Shown: positions 35,713-44,049 of the stretch, piece by piece
Numbering within the stretch: the stretch's first letter is position 1
Layout: the number at the start of each line of letters is the position of its first letter
Source of the DNA: Anaerolineaceae bacterium
GTDB lineage: Bacteria > Chloroflexota > Anaerolineae > Aggregatilineales > Phototrophicaceae
Direction: 5' to 3'
DNA length: 64,000 nt
NCBI GenBank assembly: GCA_020634115.1
Contig: JACKCH010000010.1
Span: 248,001-312,000, forward strand
Position numbers and translations under genes: made by a program
The notes under the pieces: model-generated
Databases searched by the model: none
Told to the model about the DNA's origin: nothing
What the model saw: only the letters and a program-made list of their open reading frames with translations

Positions 35713-36249
35713 CTACAGTCGTGCTAAGGCCAGCGCCATGACTGCTGCCCAGGCCAGCACCCGGAAGTCCCCGTTACGCACTGCCGCTTCGACCTCTGCC
35801 CGGCTCAGAAAGAGGAGTTCTTGTTCTTCCAGGTCGTCAGCGTTCGGATCGGCCACCTGCCGCGCCCCTTGCGCCAGGAAGAGCGTGCCGTTGCCCGCGC
35901 CGCGATTGGCGTCTACGGTGTATGTGCCTAAGTCCGTCCATTGCGCGGCCACATACCCGGTTTCCTCCAGCAGTTCACGTTGGGCGGCGGCCAGCGGCGT
36001 TTCGCCCGGTTCGATATAGCCGCCCACCGTCGCCAGCGATACCCGTTTGAGGGCATATTTTGTCTGCCGGAAGCACAGAAAGCGCCCGTCCTCGGTGACG
36101 GCGGTCACGTTGATATAGTCGGGCGTGATGAGCCAGGGCCAGTCGGGGATGACCTGGCCGGATGGTAATTCGACTCGATGCTCTTCAACGGTGAGAAACT
36201 TGCTGTAATTCAGGACAACCTTCCGGGCGAGTGTTTTCCAGGGCTGCAT
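35713..36249 (-). CDS. Nudix hydrolase
   Basis: 178 residues with a complete Nudix box at 77-99 (G-x5-E-x7-REUxEExGU: EPGETPLAAAQRELLEETGY), which binds Mg and cleaves nucleoside diphosphates linked to another moiety. The layout of an N-terminal VVLNYSKFLTVEEHRVELPS strand pair before the box is like ADP-ribose pyrophosphatases (NudF), so ADP-sugars are a possible substrate. Stands alone; radical SAM gene upstream, rhodanese gene downstream. Confidence 0.88.
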   Translation of the reverse strand: MQPWKTLARKVVLNYSKFLTVEEHRVELPSGQVIPDWPWLITPDYINVTAVTEDGRFLCFRQTKYALKRVSLATVGGYIEPGETPLAAAQRELLEETGYVAAQWTDLGTYTVDANRGAGNGTLFLAQGARQVADPNADDLEEQELLFLSRAEVEAAVRNGDFRVLAWAAVMALALARL

Positions 36250-36320
36250 AGGAGGGACTCCGTGTCGGGATGGGTAGTGGGGGCTATTGTAGCCCCCTTT
36301 GTATAGAAGTTAGTGTGTGC

Positions 36321-37223
36321 CTATCCACTCTCCAAGCCGTACATTTGATCGGGTGTGAGAATCGCCGGGAAGCGTTCCCGCAGTTGTTCTCGTGTGGTGT
36401 AACACAGGTGGCAGGCATCAGCATAATCCAGTGCAGGCGACAGATCGTAGCGGCGGGCAAGTTCGGCGGGACCACCGGCCAGCAATGGGCCGGTAATTGG
36501 GTGCATATCCGGGTCAAAAGCGGCCCAAATGTCGGCCAGTGGCGTCTCGAACAGATTGCCAAGCGCGATTCCCTGGCAGATATGCAGGTTGCCGAGCGGG
36601 TCTATGTGTATCCGTCCCGGATCGCGCAAATTTTCATACGGACAGGTCGTGAATGTCTCCCAGGGGTGTTTGGCCGCTCGTTCGCTGAGATTGGCCGCCG
36701 CCCGTCCCCGGTACATCACCCGCGACTCGCTTTGCGGAAGCTGCCCGACTGCTGACGTTGCGTCTGCCGTCTCCGGTTGAGCAACGCTGATCGTGCCGAT
36801 AGGGATGTGCAGAATGGCCGCCGCTTCCTGGGCGTTCTTCACCTTTTGCGCGTATTCTTCATCCCAGTGGTAGACATCGCTGCTCACCGAAAGGTCAACC
36901 AGTTTGCCGACGAAGGGTTTCAGCCACTCGATGGCATCCTCAACGCAGGTCGCCCAGAACGCATTGGAAACGATGCCGACCCTGAATTCGGCTGCGACAG
37001 CTTCTTCCACGCCTTTGACCAGGATGGGATAGCACAGGAACGGCTCGCCCCCCTCAAAATAGATTTCTTCAACCGTACCCAAGTCCTGCCCCTGGCGCAG
37101 AATGTCACGGACGTGCTGTAAGGTCATCGTGCCGGTTTGCCAGGGACTGCTCCACACGAAGCAGTGGTCACATTCGAGGGTGCACTGATAGGTGAGTAAC
37201 AAATGGAGGCCAGTGAGTTTCAT
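36321..37223 (-). CDS. Radical SAM protein with SPASM-like tail
   Basis: 300 residues from the ATG at 37223, chosen because GGAGG lies six bases upstream. The radical SAM cluster motif CTLECDHC (C14, C18, C21) binds a 4Fe-4S cluster that cleaves S-adenosylmethionine. EGGEPFL is the glycine-rich SAM motif. A short C-terminal cysteine set (TCPYEN, HICQGIALGN, DACHLC) suggests an auxiliary cluster as in SPASM/twitch proteins that modify peptides or mature enzymes. No precursor peptide gene is visible next to it. Its upstream region shares a repeat with that of the WD40 gene (37257-37312 versus 38379-38434). Confidence 0.87.
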   Translation of the reverse strand: MKLTGLHLLLTYQCTLECDHCFVWSSPWQTGTMTLQHVRDILRQGQDLGTVEEIYFEGGEPFLCYPILVKGVEEAVAAEFRVGIVSNAFWATCVEDAIEWLKPFVGKLVDLSVSSDVYHWDEEYAQKVKNAQEAAAILHIPIGTISVAQPETADATSAVGQLPQSESRVMYRGRAAANLSERAAKHPWETFTTCPYENLRDPGRIHIDPLGNLHICQGIALGNLFETPLADIWAAFDPDMHPITGPLLAGGPAELARRYDLSPALDYADACHLCYTTREQLRERFPAILTPDQMYGLESG

Positions 37224-37256
37224 AATCATCCTCCGTATCATCGTATTTTCTCTATT

Positions 37257-37312
37257 ATAACGCTATCTGTCACATAAAGATCAGCGGTTATGCAGCATTC
37301 ATATTCCGATTC
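37257..37312. repeat. Direct repeat, copy 1, upstream of the radical SAM gene
   Basis: A 56-base segment with 39 of 56 positions identical to 38379-38434, including a 14-base identical core ATCAGCGGTTATGC and CCGATTC. On the minus strand both copies end at a TATAAT/TATACT-like -10 just before the respective gene, so the repeat may be a shared promoter or operator region. Confidence 0.55.
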
Positions 37313-37313
37313 T

Positions 37314-38369
37314 TTACGCATGGGCGTGAAGAATATTATCAGCGGTGCGATTTGATTGGGGTGCGAAAACGGTGAGGATGTGTATCTGATCGTCGCCGTA
37401 AGCCAATTGAGAACCATCGGGACTCCAGGCCGTGGCAAATACAGGAGCATTGGTCTGAATCACTTTAAGGGATTGTCCCGTTTTGCCATTCCAGATGCGT
37501 ACTGTGCCGTCTACACTAGCACTGGCAAGAAGATTGCTATTCCAATCAAGAGACGTAATAAAGTCGGTATGCTGGGTCAAGGTATGGATGACCTCTAGTG
37601 TATCCGCGTCCCAGACAATAATCCGCTTGTCCAATCCACTTGTAGCCAATTGATTAAAGACTGATGACCATGCTAAATCAGTGACTATTCCATTATGAGC
37701 GCGATTGCTATAGAGGAGGTTTCCTGTATTTGCATTCCAAATGCGCGTTCCGACCCCATTTCCAGCAGCCAGTTGAGAGCCATCAGGACTCCAAGCAATT
37801 GCATTGACTTGACTGGCTGACATGGTTACGGATAATTGGGCGGTTAATATATCCCAAATGCCGATTGTGCCACTCATACTTGAAGCCGCCAATCGTGTGC
37901 TATCAGGACTCCAGGCAACCGAAGTAATGTAATCTATAGGGTTGACGTGTTGCAATGTAAAAAGCAATCGCCCTATGTTAGCATCCCAAATATTCACCAC
38001 CTTATCAAAGCCTCCTGTCGCAATCTTGCTTCCATCTGGACTCCAGTCCACCGACATGGTTTCACCCAGGTTATCGCCTTGCCAGGTGAGTAGAGTTTGT
38101 CTGGAAAGTGCATCCATCACATGAACCATGCCGCTGCTATTGGAATAGACTATTTTGCTTCCATCGGGATTCCAATCTAAGGAGACGACGCGATTCGGGT
38201 TCGGTGGCGGATACACTTCTACCGCCATTTGAGTGTCAGATGATGCGATATGACGATCATCAATCATCCTATCGGGTGACAGAGTTACCGCCAACCATAC
38301 CAGGCCAGTAGCGAGAATCAGTCCTATAGTGATTAATGCGATTTTTGGGACGTTATTCTTGATTGTCAT
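37314..38369 (-). CDS. WD40 beta-propeller membrane protein
   Basis: 351 residues. An N-terminal TM helix (IALITIGLILATGLVWLAVT) anchors an extracellular seven-bladed WD40 propeller, with repeats recognisable by SLDWNPDGSKI, SVDWSPDGSKIATGG, SVAWSPDSTRLAASS, AIAWSPDGSQLAAGN and IRIW/VNIWD ends. Such propellers are protein-interaction platforms; no enzymatic motif is present. The gene is less GC-rich than its neighbours and is bracketed by two copies of a 56-base repeat, compatible with acquisition or a duplicated promoter. Confidence 0.83.
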   Translation of the reverse strand: MTIKNNVPKIALITIGLILATGLVWLAVTLSPDRMIDDRHIASSDTQMAVEVYPPPNPNRVVSLDWNPDGSKIVYSNSSGMVHVMDALSRQTLLTWQGDNLGETMSVDWSPDGSKIATGGFDKVVNIWDANIGRLLFTLQHVNPIDYITSVAWSPDSTRLAASSMSGTIGIWDILTAQLSVTMSASQVNAIAWSPDGSQLAAGNGVGTRIWNANTGNLLYSNRAHNGIVTDLAWSSVFNQLATSGLDKRIIVWDADTLEVIHTLTQHTDFITSLDWNSNLLASASVDGTVRIWNGKTGQSLKVIQTNAPVFATAWSPDGSQLAYGDDQIHILTVFAPQSNRTADNILHAHA

Positions 38370-38378
38370 GCTCTCAGT

Positions 38379-38434
38379 ATAACGTCGCTCGTAATGCGAA
38401 AATCAGCGGTTATGCGGCGTTCACCCTCCGATTC
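38379..38434. repeat. Direct repeat, copy 2, upstream of the WD40 gene
   Basis: Partner of 37257-37312 with the same orientation and position relative to a minus-strand gene start. A TATAAT at 38436-38441 reading plus could serve the divergent enoyl-CoA hydratase gene; no matching -35 was found. Confidence 0.5.
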
Positions 38435-38487
38435 GGTATAATAAGCCCACGATATTGTATAAATCATTCCTATGGAGAACGGAACCC

Positions 38488-39264
38488 ATGACCTATCAGT
38501 TTATTCTGACCGAAACACCCGCGCCAGGAGTCGGCCTGGTGCGCCTCAACCGCCCGGAAGCCCTCAACGCCCTCAGCAGTGGCCTGACTGCCGAAGTCTT
38601 TACCGCGCTGGAAGCCTTTGACAACGACCCCGAAATCGGCTGCATGGTGCTGACCGGCAGTGACCGCGCCTTCGCCGCCGGGGCGGACATTAAAGAGATG
38701 GAAAACACCGATGCCGTGACCATGTTCACCGGGGGTGACTTCACCGACTGGACGCGCATGATGCACCTGCGGAAGCCGGTCATTGGGGCGGTCTCCGGGT
38801 GGGCGCTGGGCGGTGGCTGTGAAATGGCAATGATGTGTGACATGATTATTGCCTCGGAGTCGGCCAAGTTCGGCCAGCCGGAAGTCAAAATCGGGATTAT
38901 GCCGGGGGCGGGCGGCACACAGCGGCTCACCCGTGCGGTGGGCAAGGCGCTGGCGATGGAAGTCACGCTTGGTGACCGCAACCTGACCGCCGAAGAAGCC
39001 TTGCGCTACGGCCTCGTCAACCACGTTTTCCCGGTGGAAATCTACCTGGACGAAGCGATCAAGCTGGCCGGGAAAATCGCCGGGATGCCGGGCGTAGCCG
39101 TGCAGTTGATTAAAGAAGCCGTCAACAAGGCCGAAGAACTCAGCTTGACGGAAGGACTGGCCTTCGAGAAACGCAATTTCTTCTTGCTGTTCGGCACGGA
39201 AGACAAGCAGGAAGGCATGAAAGCCTTCGTAGAGAAACGCAAGGCTGAATGGAAGAACCGCTAA
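38488..39264 (+). CDS. Enoyl-CoA hydratase
   Basis: 258 residues from ATG 38488 (MTYQFILTETPAPG), with GGAG ten bases upstream. Crotonase fold: oxyanion-hole segments AFAAGADIKEM and WALGGGCEMAMMCD, whose glutamate is the first catalytic acid, and FGQPEVKIGIMPGAGGTQ, whose glutamate is the second. Both acids are retained, so hydration of trans-2-enoyl-CoA in beta-oxidation (PaaF/EchA-like) is expected. The following gene overlaps its end by 16 bases. No other beta-oxidation gene is in the window. Confidence 0.92.
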   Translation: MTYQFILTETPAPGVGLVRLNRPEALNALSSGLTAEVFTALEAFDNDPEIGCMVLTGSDRAFAAGADIKEMENTDAVTMFTGGDFTDWTRMMHLRKPVIGAVSGWALGGGCEMAMMCDMIIASESAKFGQPEVKIGIMPGAGGTQRLTRAVGKALAMEVTLGDRNLTAEEALRYGLVNHVFPVEIYLDEAIKLAGKIAGMPGVAVQLIKEAVNKAEELSLTEGLAFEKRNFFLLFGTEDKQEGMKAFVEKRKAEWKNR

Positions 39265-39944
39265 CGATTCTCTATACCGCCAACCTGGGGGGCAGTCTCG
39301 AACGGTTGCCCCGCATGCATACCTTCCTGCGTGAGTTGAAGAATCTTCCTCCAGCCGATGAGCCGGATGTGCTTCTGTGCGCGGTTGAGCCGGTGGCGCG
39401 GCGGATTCTGCTACTGGATGCCGGGGATTCCTGTGCGCCGGAGGTCTGGCACTGTGCCGCCACCGGCGGGCGTTCGACGCTGATTGTGCTGGATGCGATG
39501 GGCTATGACGCCGCCAATGTCAGCGGGATTCTCACTGCGGAAAGCCGCGCCCGGTTGGATACCAATTACCTCGGTATGGCGCTGGTGGATAAGTCACATC
39601 CCTGGCAGAGCGAAGGCGTGATGGTGATATGTGGGGATGAAAAGAAATCTTCATCCCCTGCCACGGCCCCTCAAAGGGAGGGGCGTTTGCGAATCGTGTT
39701 ATCCGCATCTCAAACCCAAATTGTAGGGGAGGGTCTTAGAACCTCCCCTACGGGAGATGTTTACCTTCTTCCGGTAGCGGCGTTGCAGGTCGGTGTAATT
39801 CATATTGCATGGGAAAACCATGTGCCGGTCATCCGTGCCTGGACGACTCTGGAGATGCCACCCAGCACCCCGCCCGACCCGACAATCAGCGCAGCGGTGG
39901 AGTTTGTGCTGGCTGAAGCACGGCGGTATGGCACATCGGGCTAG
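39249..39944 (+). CDS. Protein with 5'-nucleotidase-like N-terminus and a repeat-derived insertion
   Basis: 231 residues, start overlapping the enoyl-CoA hydratase by 16 bases. The N-terminal ILYTANLGGSLERLPRM and LLLDAGDSCAPE resemble the opening strands of metallophosphoesterase/5'-nucleotidases (TNDxHG...DAGD), but the metal ligands (DxH, GNHE) are missing, so it is probably not an active phosphatase. Residues about 128-168 (GDEKKSSSPATAPQREGRL and GEGLRTSPTGD) are encoded by three consecutive DNA palindromes at 39633-39751 that look inserted in frame. Function unknown. Confidence 0.65.
   Translation: MEEPLTILYTANLGGSLERLPRMHTFLRELKNLPPADEPDVLLCAVEPVARRILLLDAGDSCAPEVWHCAATGGRSTLIVLDAMGYDAANVSGILTAESRARLDTNYLGMALVDKSHPWQSEGVMVICGDEKKSSSPATAPQREGRLRIVLSASQTQIVGEGLRTSPTGDVYLLPVAALQVGVIHIAWENHVPVIRAWTTLEMPPSTPPDPTISAAVEFVLAEARRYGTSG
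39633..39751. repeat. Three palindromic repeats inside a coding region
   Basis: Hairpins GGGGATGAA/TTCATCCCC (39633-39641/39650-39658), GCCCCTC/GAGGGGC (39666-39672/39678-39684) and GTAGGGGAGG/CCTCCCCTAC (39723-39732/39742-39751), all perfect stems. The reading frame stays open through them. The last has the same GTAGGG...CCCTAC ends as intergenic repeats at 44.8, 46.0 and 48.4 kb. Confidence 0.75.
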
Positions 39945-40034
39945 TACGTGAATAAATTATCTATGGGGCATAGGGGGCGGCTCGACGTGGCCGCCCTGGG
40001 AGCGCGCAAGATCCCCTACTGGAGCGCAACCCGC

Positions 40035-40631
40035 CTAATTCGCCGGAGTATCGCTATCGGGCTGTGGCGGGCGCTGGTAGAGCCACCAGTAGGTTTCCTG
40101 GGGATAAACGGGCTGGAGTACCGTATCCCAGATAAAATCACAGGGTTGATTGATGTTGTGAAGATGCGAGTCGGTGGTCTGTGCCAAGCGTTCCAGGTGA
40201 TTCAACGGCATGCTGAGCGCGTCCATTTCCAACATGATTTCGTTCACGATTGTCCGGCGCAGTGCTTCGGGGAGATAGGCGTTGGCGCAAAGTTGCGGCA
40301 TCTCCCGGCACTCCTGAAAGTAGGGATCCATGGCTTTCAGGCGGGATTCTGCTTCCCATGCCAGCTTTTTCTCGTAATGCTGCCGCCATTCTTTTCGCAC
40401 AGCCTGATGACTCGCCTCGATTTGCTCAAGCTCTCCCCGCTGCTGGGTGGTCATCGACTCCTGCAAGGCACGCAGGCGGCGCAGACGTAGTAGCAGCGCC
40501 CCGACCGTCAGGCTGGGCATGTTCGACCCGGCTTTACCGTAGAGTTCGTTTTCGTAGACATACGGCACCAGCGCCTCGGCCATTGCTGCCGCTTCTTTTA
40601 AATCCCGTTCAATCGTGTACGTTAGTTCCAT
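40035..40631 (-). CDS. Helical protein of unknown function, rsmG-linked
   Basis: 198 residues, not recognised. Predicted mostly helical with a central coiled-coil-like region (RLRRLRALQESMTTQQRGEL and following, about 48-95), no TM helix or signal peptide, two cysteines in ECREMPQLCANAY. It follows rsmG by 30 bases on the same strand and is probably co-transcribed with it. A structural or ribosome-linked role can only be guessed from that linkage. Confidence 0.6.
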   Translation of the reverse strand: MELTYTIERDLKEAAAMAEALVPYVYENELYGKAGSNMPSLTVGALLLRLRRLRALQESMTTQQRGELEQIEASHQAVRKEWRQHYEKKLAWEAESRLKAMDPYFQECREMPQLCANAYLPEALRRTIVNEIMLEMDALSMPLNHLERLAQTTDSHLHNINQPCDFIWDTVLQPVYPQETYWWLYQRPPQPDSDTPAN

Positions 40632-40661
40632 TCATTACCTCGTCGTTTCGTTAATCTACAA

Positions 40662-41381
40662 TCAGCCGCGCAGGGGTTTGCGGGTGGGGATACCCGGTTT
40701 ACGGGGATATACAGCCGGTGTGGGCGCGATCTTCTCGACCACCACCAGGAAATGTGGCTCATCCACGTCCGGCAGCGCCACCGGTTCAATACCGACTAAC
40801 CGCCCACCTAGAACGGACAGCGCCTGACGCGCATCTGCCGCCTCTTTCTGTGCCGTTGTTCCCTTCATCGCAATACACCGTCCGCCAACCACCGCCAGCG
40901 GCAGCATGTATTCCAGCAAACCCGGCAGCCGTGCCACTGCCCGCGCCGTAACCAGGTCATATTTTGCGCGGTGTTCCGGCATCTGTCCGGCTTCCTCAGC
41001 GCGTGCCTGAACCGTCTTGGCGTTCGTCAGCCCCAGCGTATGGATGATATGGTCGAGAAACGCCACTTTCTTACCGGTCGCTTCCAGCAGCGCCACCTGA
41101 ATGCCCGGAAAAGCGATTTGCAGTGGCAGACCGGGGAAACCTGCACCTGTTCCTACATCAATCACCCGCATCGCGTCTTTCAGATTGCCCACCTGGAAAA
41201 GACTCAGCGAATCTAAAAAATGTCGCACCTGAATACCCGGGAGATCGGTGATCGCGGTCAGGTTCACGCGCTCATTCCAAGCGACCAGCTCAGTTGCATA
41301 GGTTTCAAATTGGGCGGCCTGTGCATTGGTCAGGTGTATGTTGTATGACGCAGCCGCGTATTCGATCCAGGTTGATGTCAT
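40662..41381 (-). CDS. rsmG: 16S rRNA (guanine527-N7)-methyltransferase RsmG
   Basis: 239 residues, the usual RsmG/GidB length. The family hallmarks are present: WNERVNLTAITD near 33-44, HFLDSL, the SAM-binding loop VIDVGTGAGFPGLPLQIAFP, KKVAFLDHI and VTARAVARLPGLLEYMLPL. It methylates N7 of G527 in 16S rRNA; loss gives low-level streptomycin resistance in studied bacteria. The often adjacent mnmG, parA or parB genes are not here. A helical protein gene follows after 30 bases. Confidence 0.93.
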   Translation of the reverse strand: MTSTWIEYAAASYNIHLTNAQAAQFETYATELVAWNERVNLTAITDLPGIQVRHFLDSLSLFQVGNLKDAMRVIDVGTGAGFPGLPLQIAFPGIQVALLEATGKKVAFLDHIIHTLGLTNAKTVQARAEEAGQMPEHRAKYDLVTARAVARLPGLLEYMLPLAVVGGRCIAMKGTTAQKEAADARQALSVLGGRLVGIEPVALPDVDEPHFLVVVEKIAPTPAVYPRKPGIPTRKPLRG

Positions 41382-41587
41382 GACTCTCCAGCCAGTTCAA
41401 TTCCGGTGATTGTACCTGTGGTGCAACCTACCGGTAACTCTACCCAGCAGCGGATTTTCCTGCAAGGCAAACCCATTTTCCCCGATGAGCCGACACTTTG
41501 CAATAATGGCACAGATTTGCCCTGCAAATTCCGCGCAAAAACGTTACACTGTTGGTAAGTCTGTTATCCGAGTTTATTGGGCGGCAA

Positions 41588-42019
41588 ATGAATCAATATT
41601 TTCCTTCAGACAACCCGAACTTTGACGATATGCTCCAGGCCGGGCGTGTCGCACTCCAGGCCGGGAAACCAGAACTGGCACACGATATTTGGCGCGAGGC
41701 GGCTAAAATGCAGCCCTATGATGAACGGGTCTGGTTGGCGCTGTTGGACGTGTTGACGGCGGATTCCGATAAACTGGTCTGCCTGCGGAATATCGTCTCC
41801 ATCAACCCGATGAATGTGCAGGCTCAACGCCAACTCAACGCTCTGGAAGCGCGCACGGAACGGGTCGCAGAGCAGGAAATTGAAGACGCTCACCAGGAAA
41901 CTATGTGGCGAATCCGTCGGCGGCAGTTACTGTCCCGTTCGATCCTGCTAGGGTTGGCGATTGGGTTGTCCGGGCTGCTCTTCGCTCTGCTGGTCCTGGT
42001 GATTCAACAGTTGACCTGA
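41588..42019 (+). CDS. Tail-anchored TPR-like protein
   Basis: 143 residues from ATG 41588 (MNQYFPSDNPNFDD); a longer GTG frame from 41552 is possible. One or two TPR-like helix pairs (ALQAGKPELAHDIWREAAKM, PYDERVWLALLDVL) precede a charged helix (ERVAEQEIEDAHQET) and a single C-terminal TM helix (SILLGLAIGLSGLLFALLVL) with almost no residues after it, as in tail-anchored proteins. Its last 72 bases overlap the 3' end of the convergent chemoreceptor gene. Function unknown. Confidence 0.68.
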   Translation: MNQYFPSDNPNFDDMLQAGRVALQAGKPELAHDIWREAAKMQPYDERVWLALLDVLTADSDKLVCLRNIVSINPMNVQAQRQLNALEARTERVAEQEIEDAHQETMWRIRRRQLLSRSILLGLAIGLSGLLFALLVLVIQQLT

Positions 42020-43402
42020 ATCGGCGCTTTCCAGGTTCACCACTCGCTGTAAGCCTTCCGCCAACCGCTGTAATTCCCGTGAAATCATAGTGATGGTCTC
42101 GCCCCCGGTCAGACTGCGCCCGGCAATACGGTCAATACGTTCGATGTTGATGTTGATTTCTTCCAGGTCGCGCACCTGCTGGCGGATAATCTCGTAGACC
42201 TGGAGAATCGACTCCTGCGAGGTGGCAACATGCCCTGCTAAGTCCTGCATGAAGGTGTCGGTTTTCTGGGTGCGCTCAACGCCCGAATCCACACGCTGCA
42301 GGCCTTCTTCGGTGACCCGCAGTGTCTCTTTCATTCCGCTTTGAATTTCACCCAGGAGTTGGCGCACCTGCCCGGCGGCTTCGGTGGACTGCTGCGCCAG
42401 CGAACGCACTTCTCCCGCCACCACCGCGAAACCGCGTCCCTGTGTCCCGGCGCGTGCCGCTTCAATCGAGGCATTCAGCGCCAGCAAGTTCGATTGGATG
42501 GCGATTTCGCTCACCGATGTAATGATGTCGTCAATGCGCTGCGTGAACTGTGTCAGCGCCAGAATCGTCCCGGCGATGGCCGATACCTGTGACCGGATGG
42601 CCGTCATTCCCTCTATTGTTTCGTGGATCGCCGTTTGCCCCGCCGCCGCCGTGTCAACCGTTTGCCGGGCAAGTTGGGAAATCACCCGCGATTGCTCCTG
42701 AACCTGGCTTGAGAGTTCCATGAAGTCGTTGAGCAGAGTCCGGGTGCGTGTCAGCAGTTCGACCTGTTCGCCTGCGCCTGCTGCCTGCTGGCTGACGACC
42801 TCTTTGATGGACTGTGCCGACTGCGCGAGCTGCCCGGTGGTGTGGTCAATCTGGCTGATGACCTGACTCAGATCATAATCAAAGGGCATGATTTTGCCAT
42901 CCGGTTGAGTGGAACTGGGCAGGAATAAAAACTGTACGATCTGTCCGGCAACCAACATCCCCAATCCGATCCAGGCAATGTCCGGCGACAAACCACCGCG
43001 CAGAATCCCCGCCAGCGCCCCGGCCAGGTGCAGCCCCGCTACCGGCAATGCACGCCGCCCCATAAACCGTGCCCCCAGTCCATTCGTGAGCAGACTGATG
43101 ATTACGAAGGCCAGCCACCAGCTTGTCCCGGTGGTCAGGAACAACCCGGCAGTATTCACTGCGCCCAACAGGATATAAACGCCAACAGCGGGTGGTTCCT
43201 GGAAGCCCACCCAGCGCAGCGTCAACCCAGCCAGGCCGAAGGCGCCATACACCACTGCCAACACGAGCCGCATTCCATCTGAACCGGCGGGGTCGAGCAG
43301 TAAATCGGCACTTAGGAGGATGATTCCAGTAATCCCGGCCAGCACGTTGACCCGGTCATTCGGGGTAAGGAGTTGCGCCTGGGCGCGGAGGCGATCAATC
43401 AT
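41948..43402 (-). CDS. Methyl-accepting chemotaxis protein with multi-TM sensor
   Basis: 484 residues. The first 165 residues contain about five or six TM helices with no periplasmic ligand domain, and no HAMP was recognised. The rest is an MCP signalling domain: a long helical hairpin whose tip reads IAIQSNLLALNASIEAARAG then TQGRGFAVVAGEVRSLA, the CheA/CheW-contacting sequence. Sensing through the membrane domain (redox, lipid or energy state) is possible. No cheA, cheW, cheR or flagellar gene is nearby, so its partners are elsewhere. The 3' end overlaps the convergent tail-anchored gene. Confidence 0.88.
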   Translation of the reverse strand: MIDRLRAQAQLLTPNDRVNVLAGITGIILLSADLLLDPAGSDGMRLVLAVVYGAFGLAGLTLRWVGFQEPPAVGVYILLGAVNTAGLFLTTGTSWWLAFVIISLLTNGLGARFMGRRALPVAGLHLAGALAGILRGGLSPDIAWIGLGMLVAGQIVQFLFLPSSTQPDGKIMPFDYDLSQVISQIDHTTGQLAQSAQSIKEVVSQQAAGAGEQVELLTRTRTLLNDFMELSSQVQEQSRVISQLARQTVDTAAAGQTAIHETIEGMTAIRSQVSAIAGTILALTQFTQRIDDIITSVSEIAIQSNLLALNASIEAARAGTQGRGFAVVAGEVRSLAQQSTEAAGQVRQLLGEIQSGMKETLRVTEEGLQRVDSGVERTQKTDTFMQDLAGHVATSQESILQVYEIIRQQVRDLEEININIERIDRIAGRSLTGGETITMISRELQRLAEGLQRVVNLESADSGQLLNHQDQQSEEQPGQPNRQP

Positions 43403-44049
43403 GGGTTATCCTATAGTGGTGTTCAGTCTGGCGGTCAACGATAAAAGTAAGTCTATCTCGGCACTTTTGCGCTACACTAACATTACCAGCCAACCAGCAA
43501 ACACGCAAAACAAGGGCAGGCTTTGGGTGTGATTCGATGTTTCAGCCATGCTCAGGTTTTGCGCCATCTGCGCGGCATTTTGTTGCATCGGGAGGCCAAT
43601 TTGCCGCAAATTGCTCGGTAAAGTTTGGTTTGGGACAGCGACCCAGGGGGAAAATGAGGTGTTTTTGCAGCGAATCGGATTTTCGCGGCAATTGCAGCGA
43701 TTGCCGCAAAGTGGGTTGTCTGTCGTCAGCTTTCTGTGGTCAGTCGTTGGTTGTCAGTCTTGAATAGTCGGTTGTCCGTCATGGGTGGGCCGTTTCCAGT
43801 TGTCAGTGGGTGGCGGGTATGGGTGTTTGTTAGTGCCAGCATAGCACAAAACAGGTCACAGATGGGGAAGATTTGTTCATACATTTGTTCAAAACTATAG
43901 TTAGAAGTTAAAGCGTCCTGTCTCCACTGGATTTACCCGCGCCTTTCTTCTTTCGCAGAGAGTGGATTTTTTTGGTGCCACACACTGTTTTCATGCCCCA
44001 AAACAAGGTATAGTTACTGCTCTGGCGATCAATCATCCATTTAAATTTC
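43403..44049. other. 647-base intergenic region with GTCAGT-rich sequence
   Basis: No gene supported; short frames here lack ribosome sites and family signals. Around 43580-43720 the motif TTGCCGCAAA and variants recurs (43599, 43704), and 43717-43810 is rich in irregular GTCAGT/GGTTGTC units that also appear at 44698-44717. A TATAGT at 44009-44014 could be the -10 of the BMC gene, with a weak -35. Confidence 0.5.

Noticed and set aside
43537..43767. Cysteine-rich 76-codon plus-strand frame before the BMC gene
   Set aside because: Lies in repeat-like DNA, overlaps another equally poor frame and lacks a ribosome site.
43717..43810. GTCAGT-rich repeats considered as a CRISPR or tandem array
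   Set aside because: Units are irregular in length and sequence with no spacers of constant size and no cas genes.
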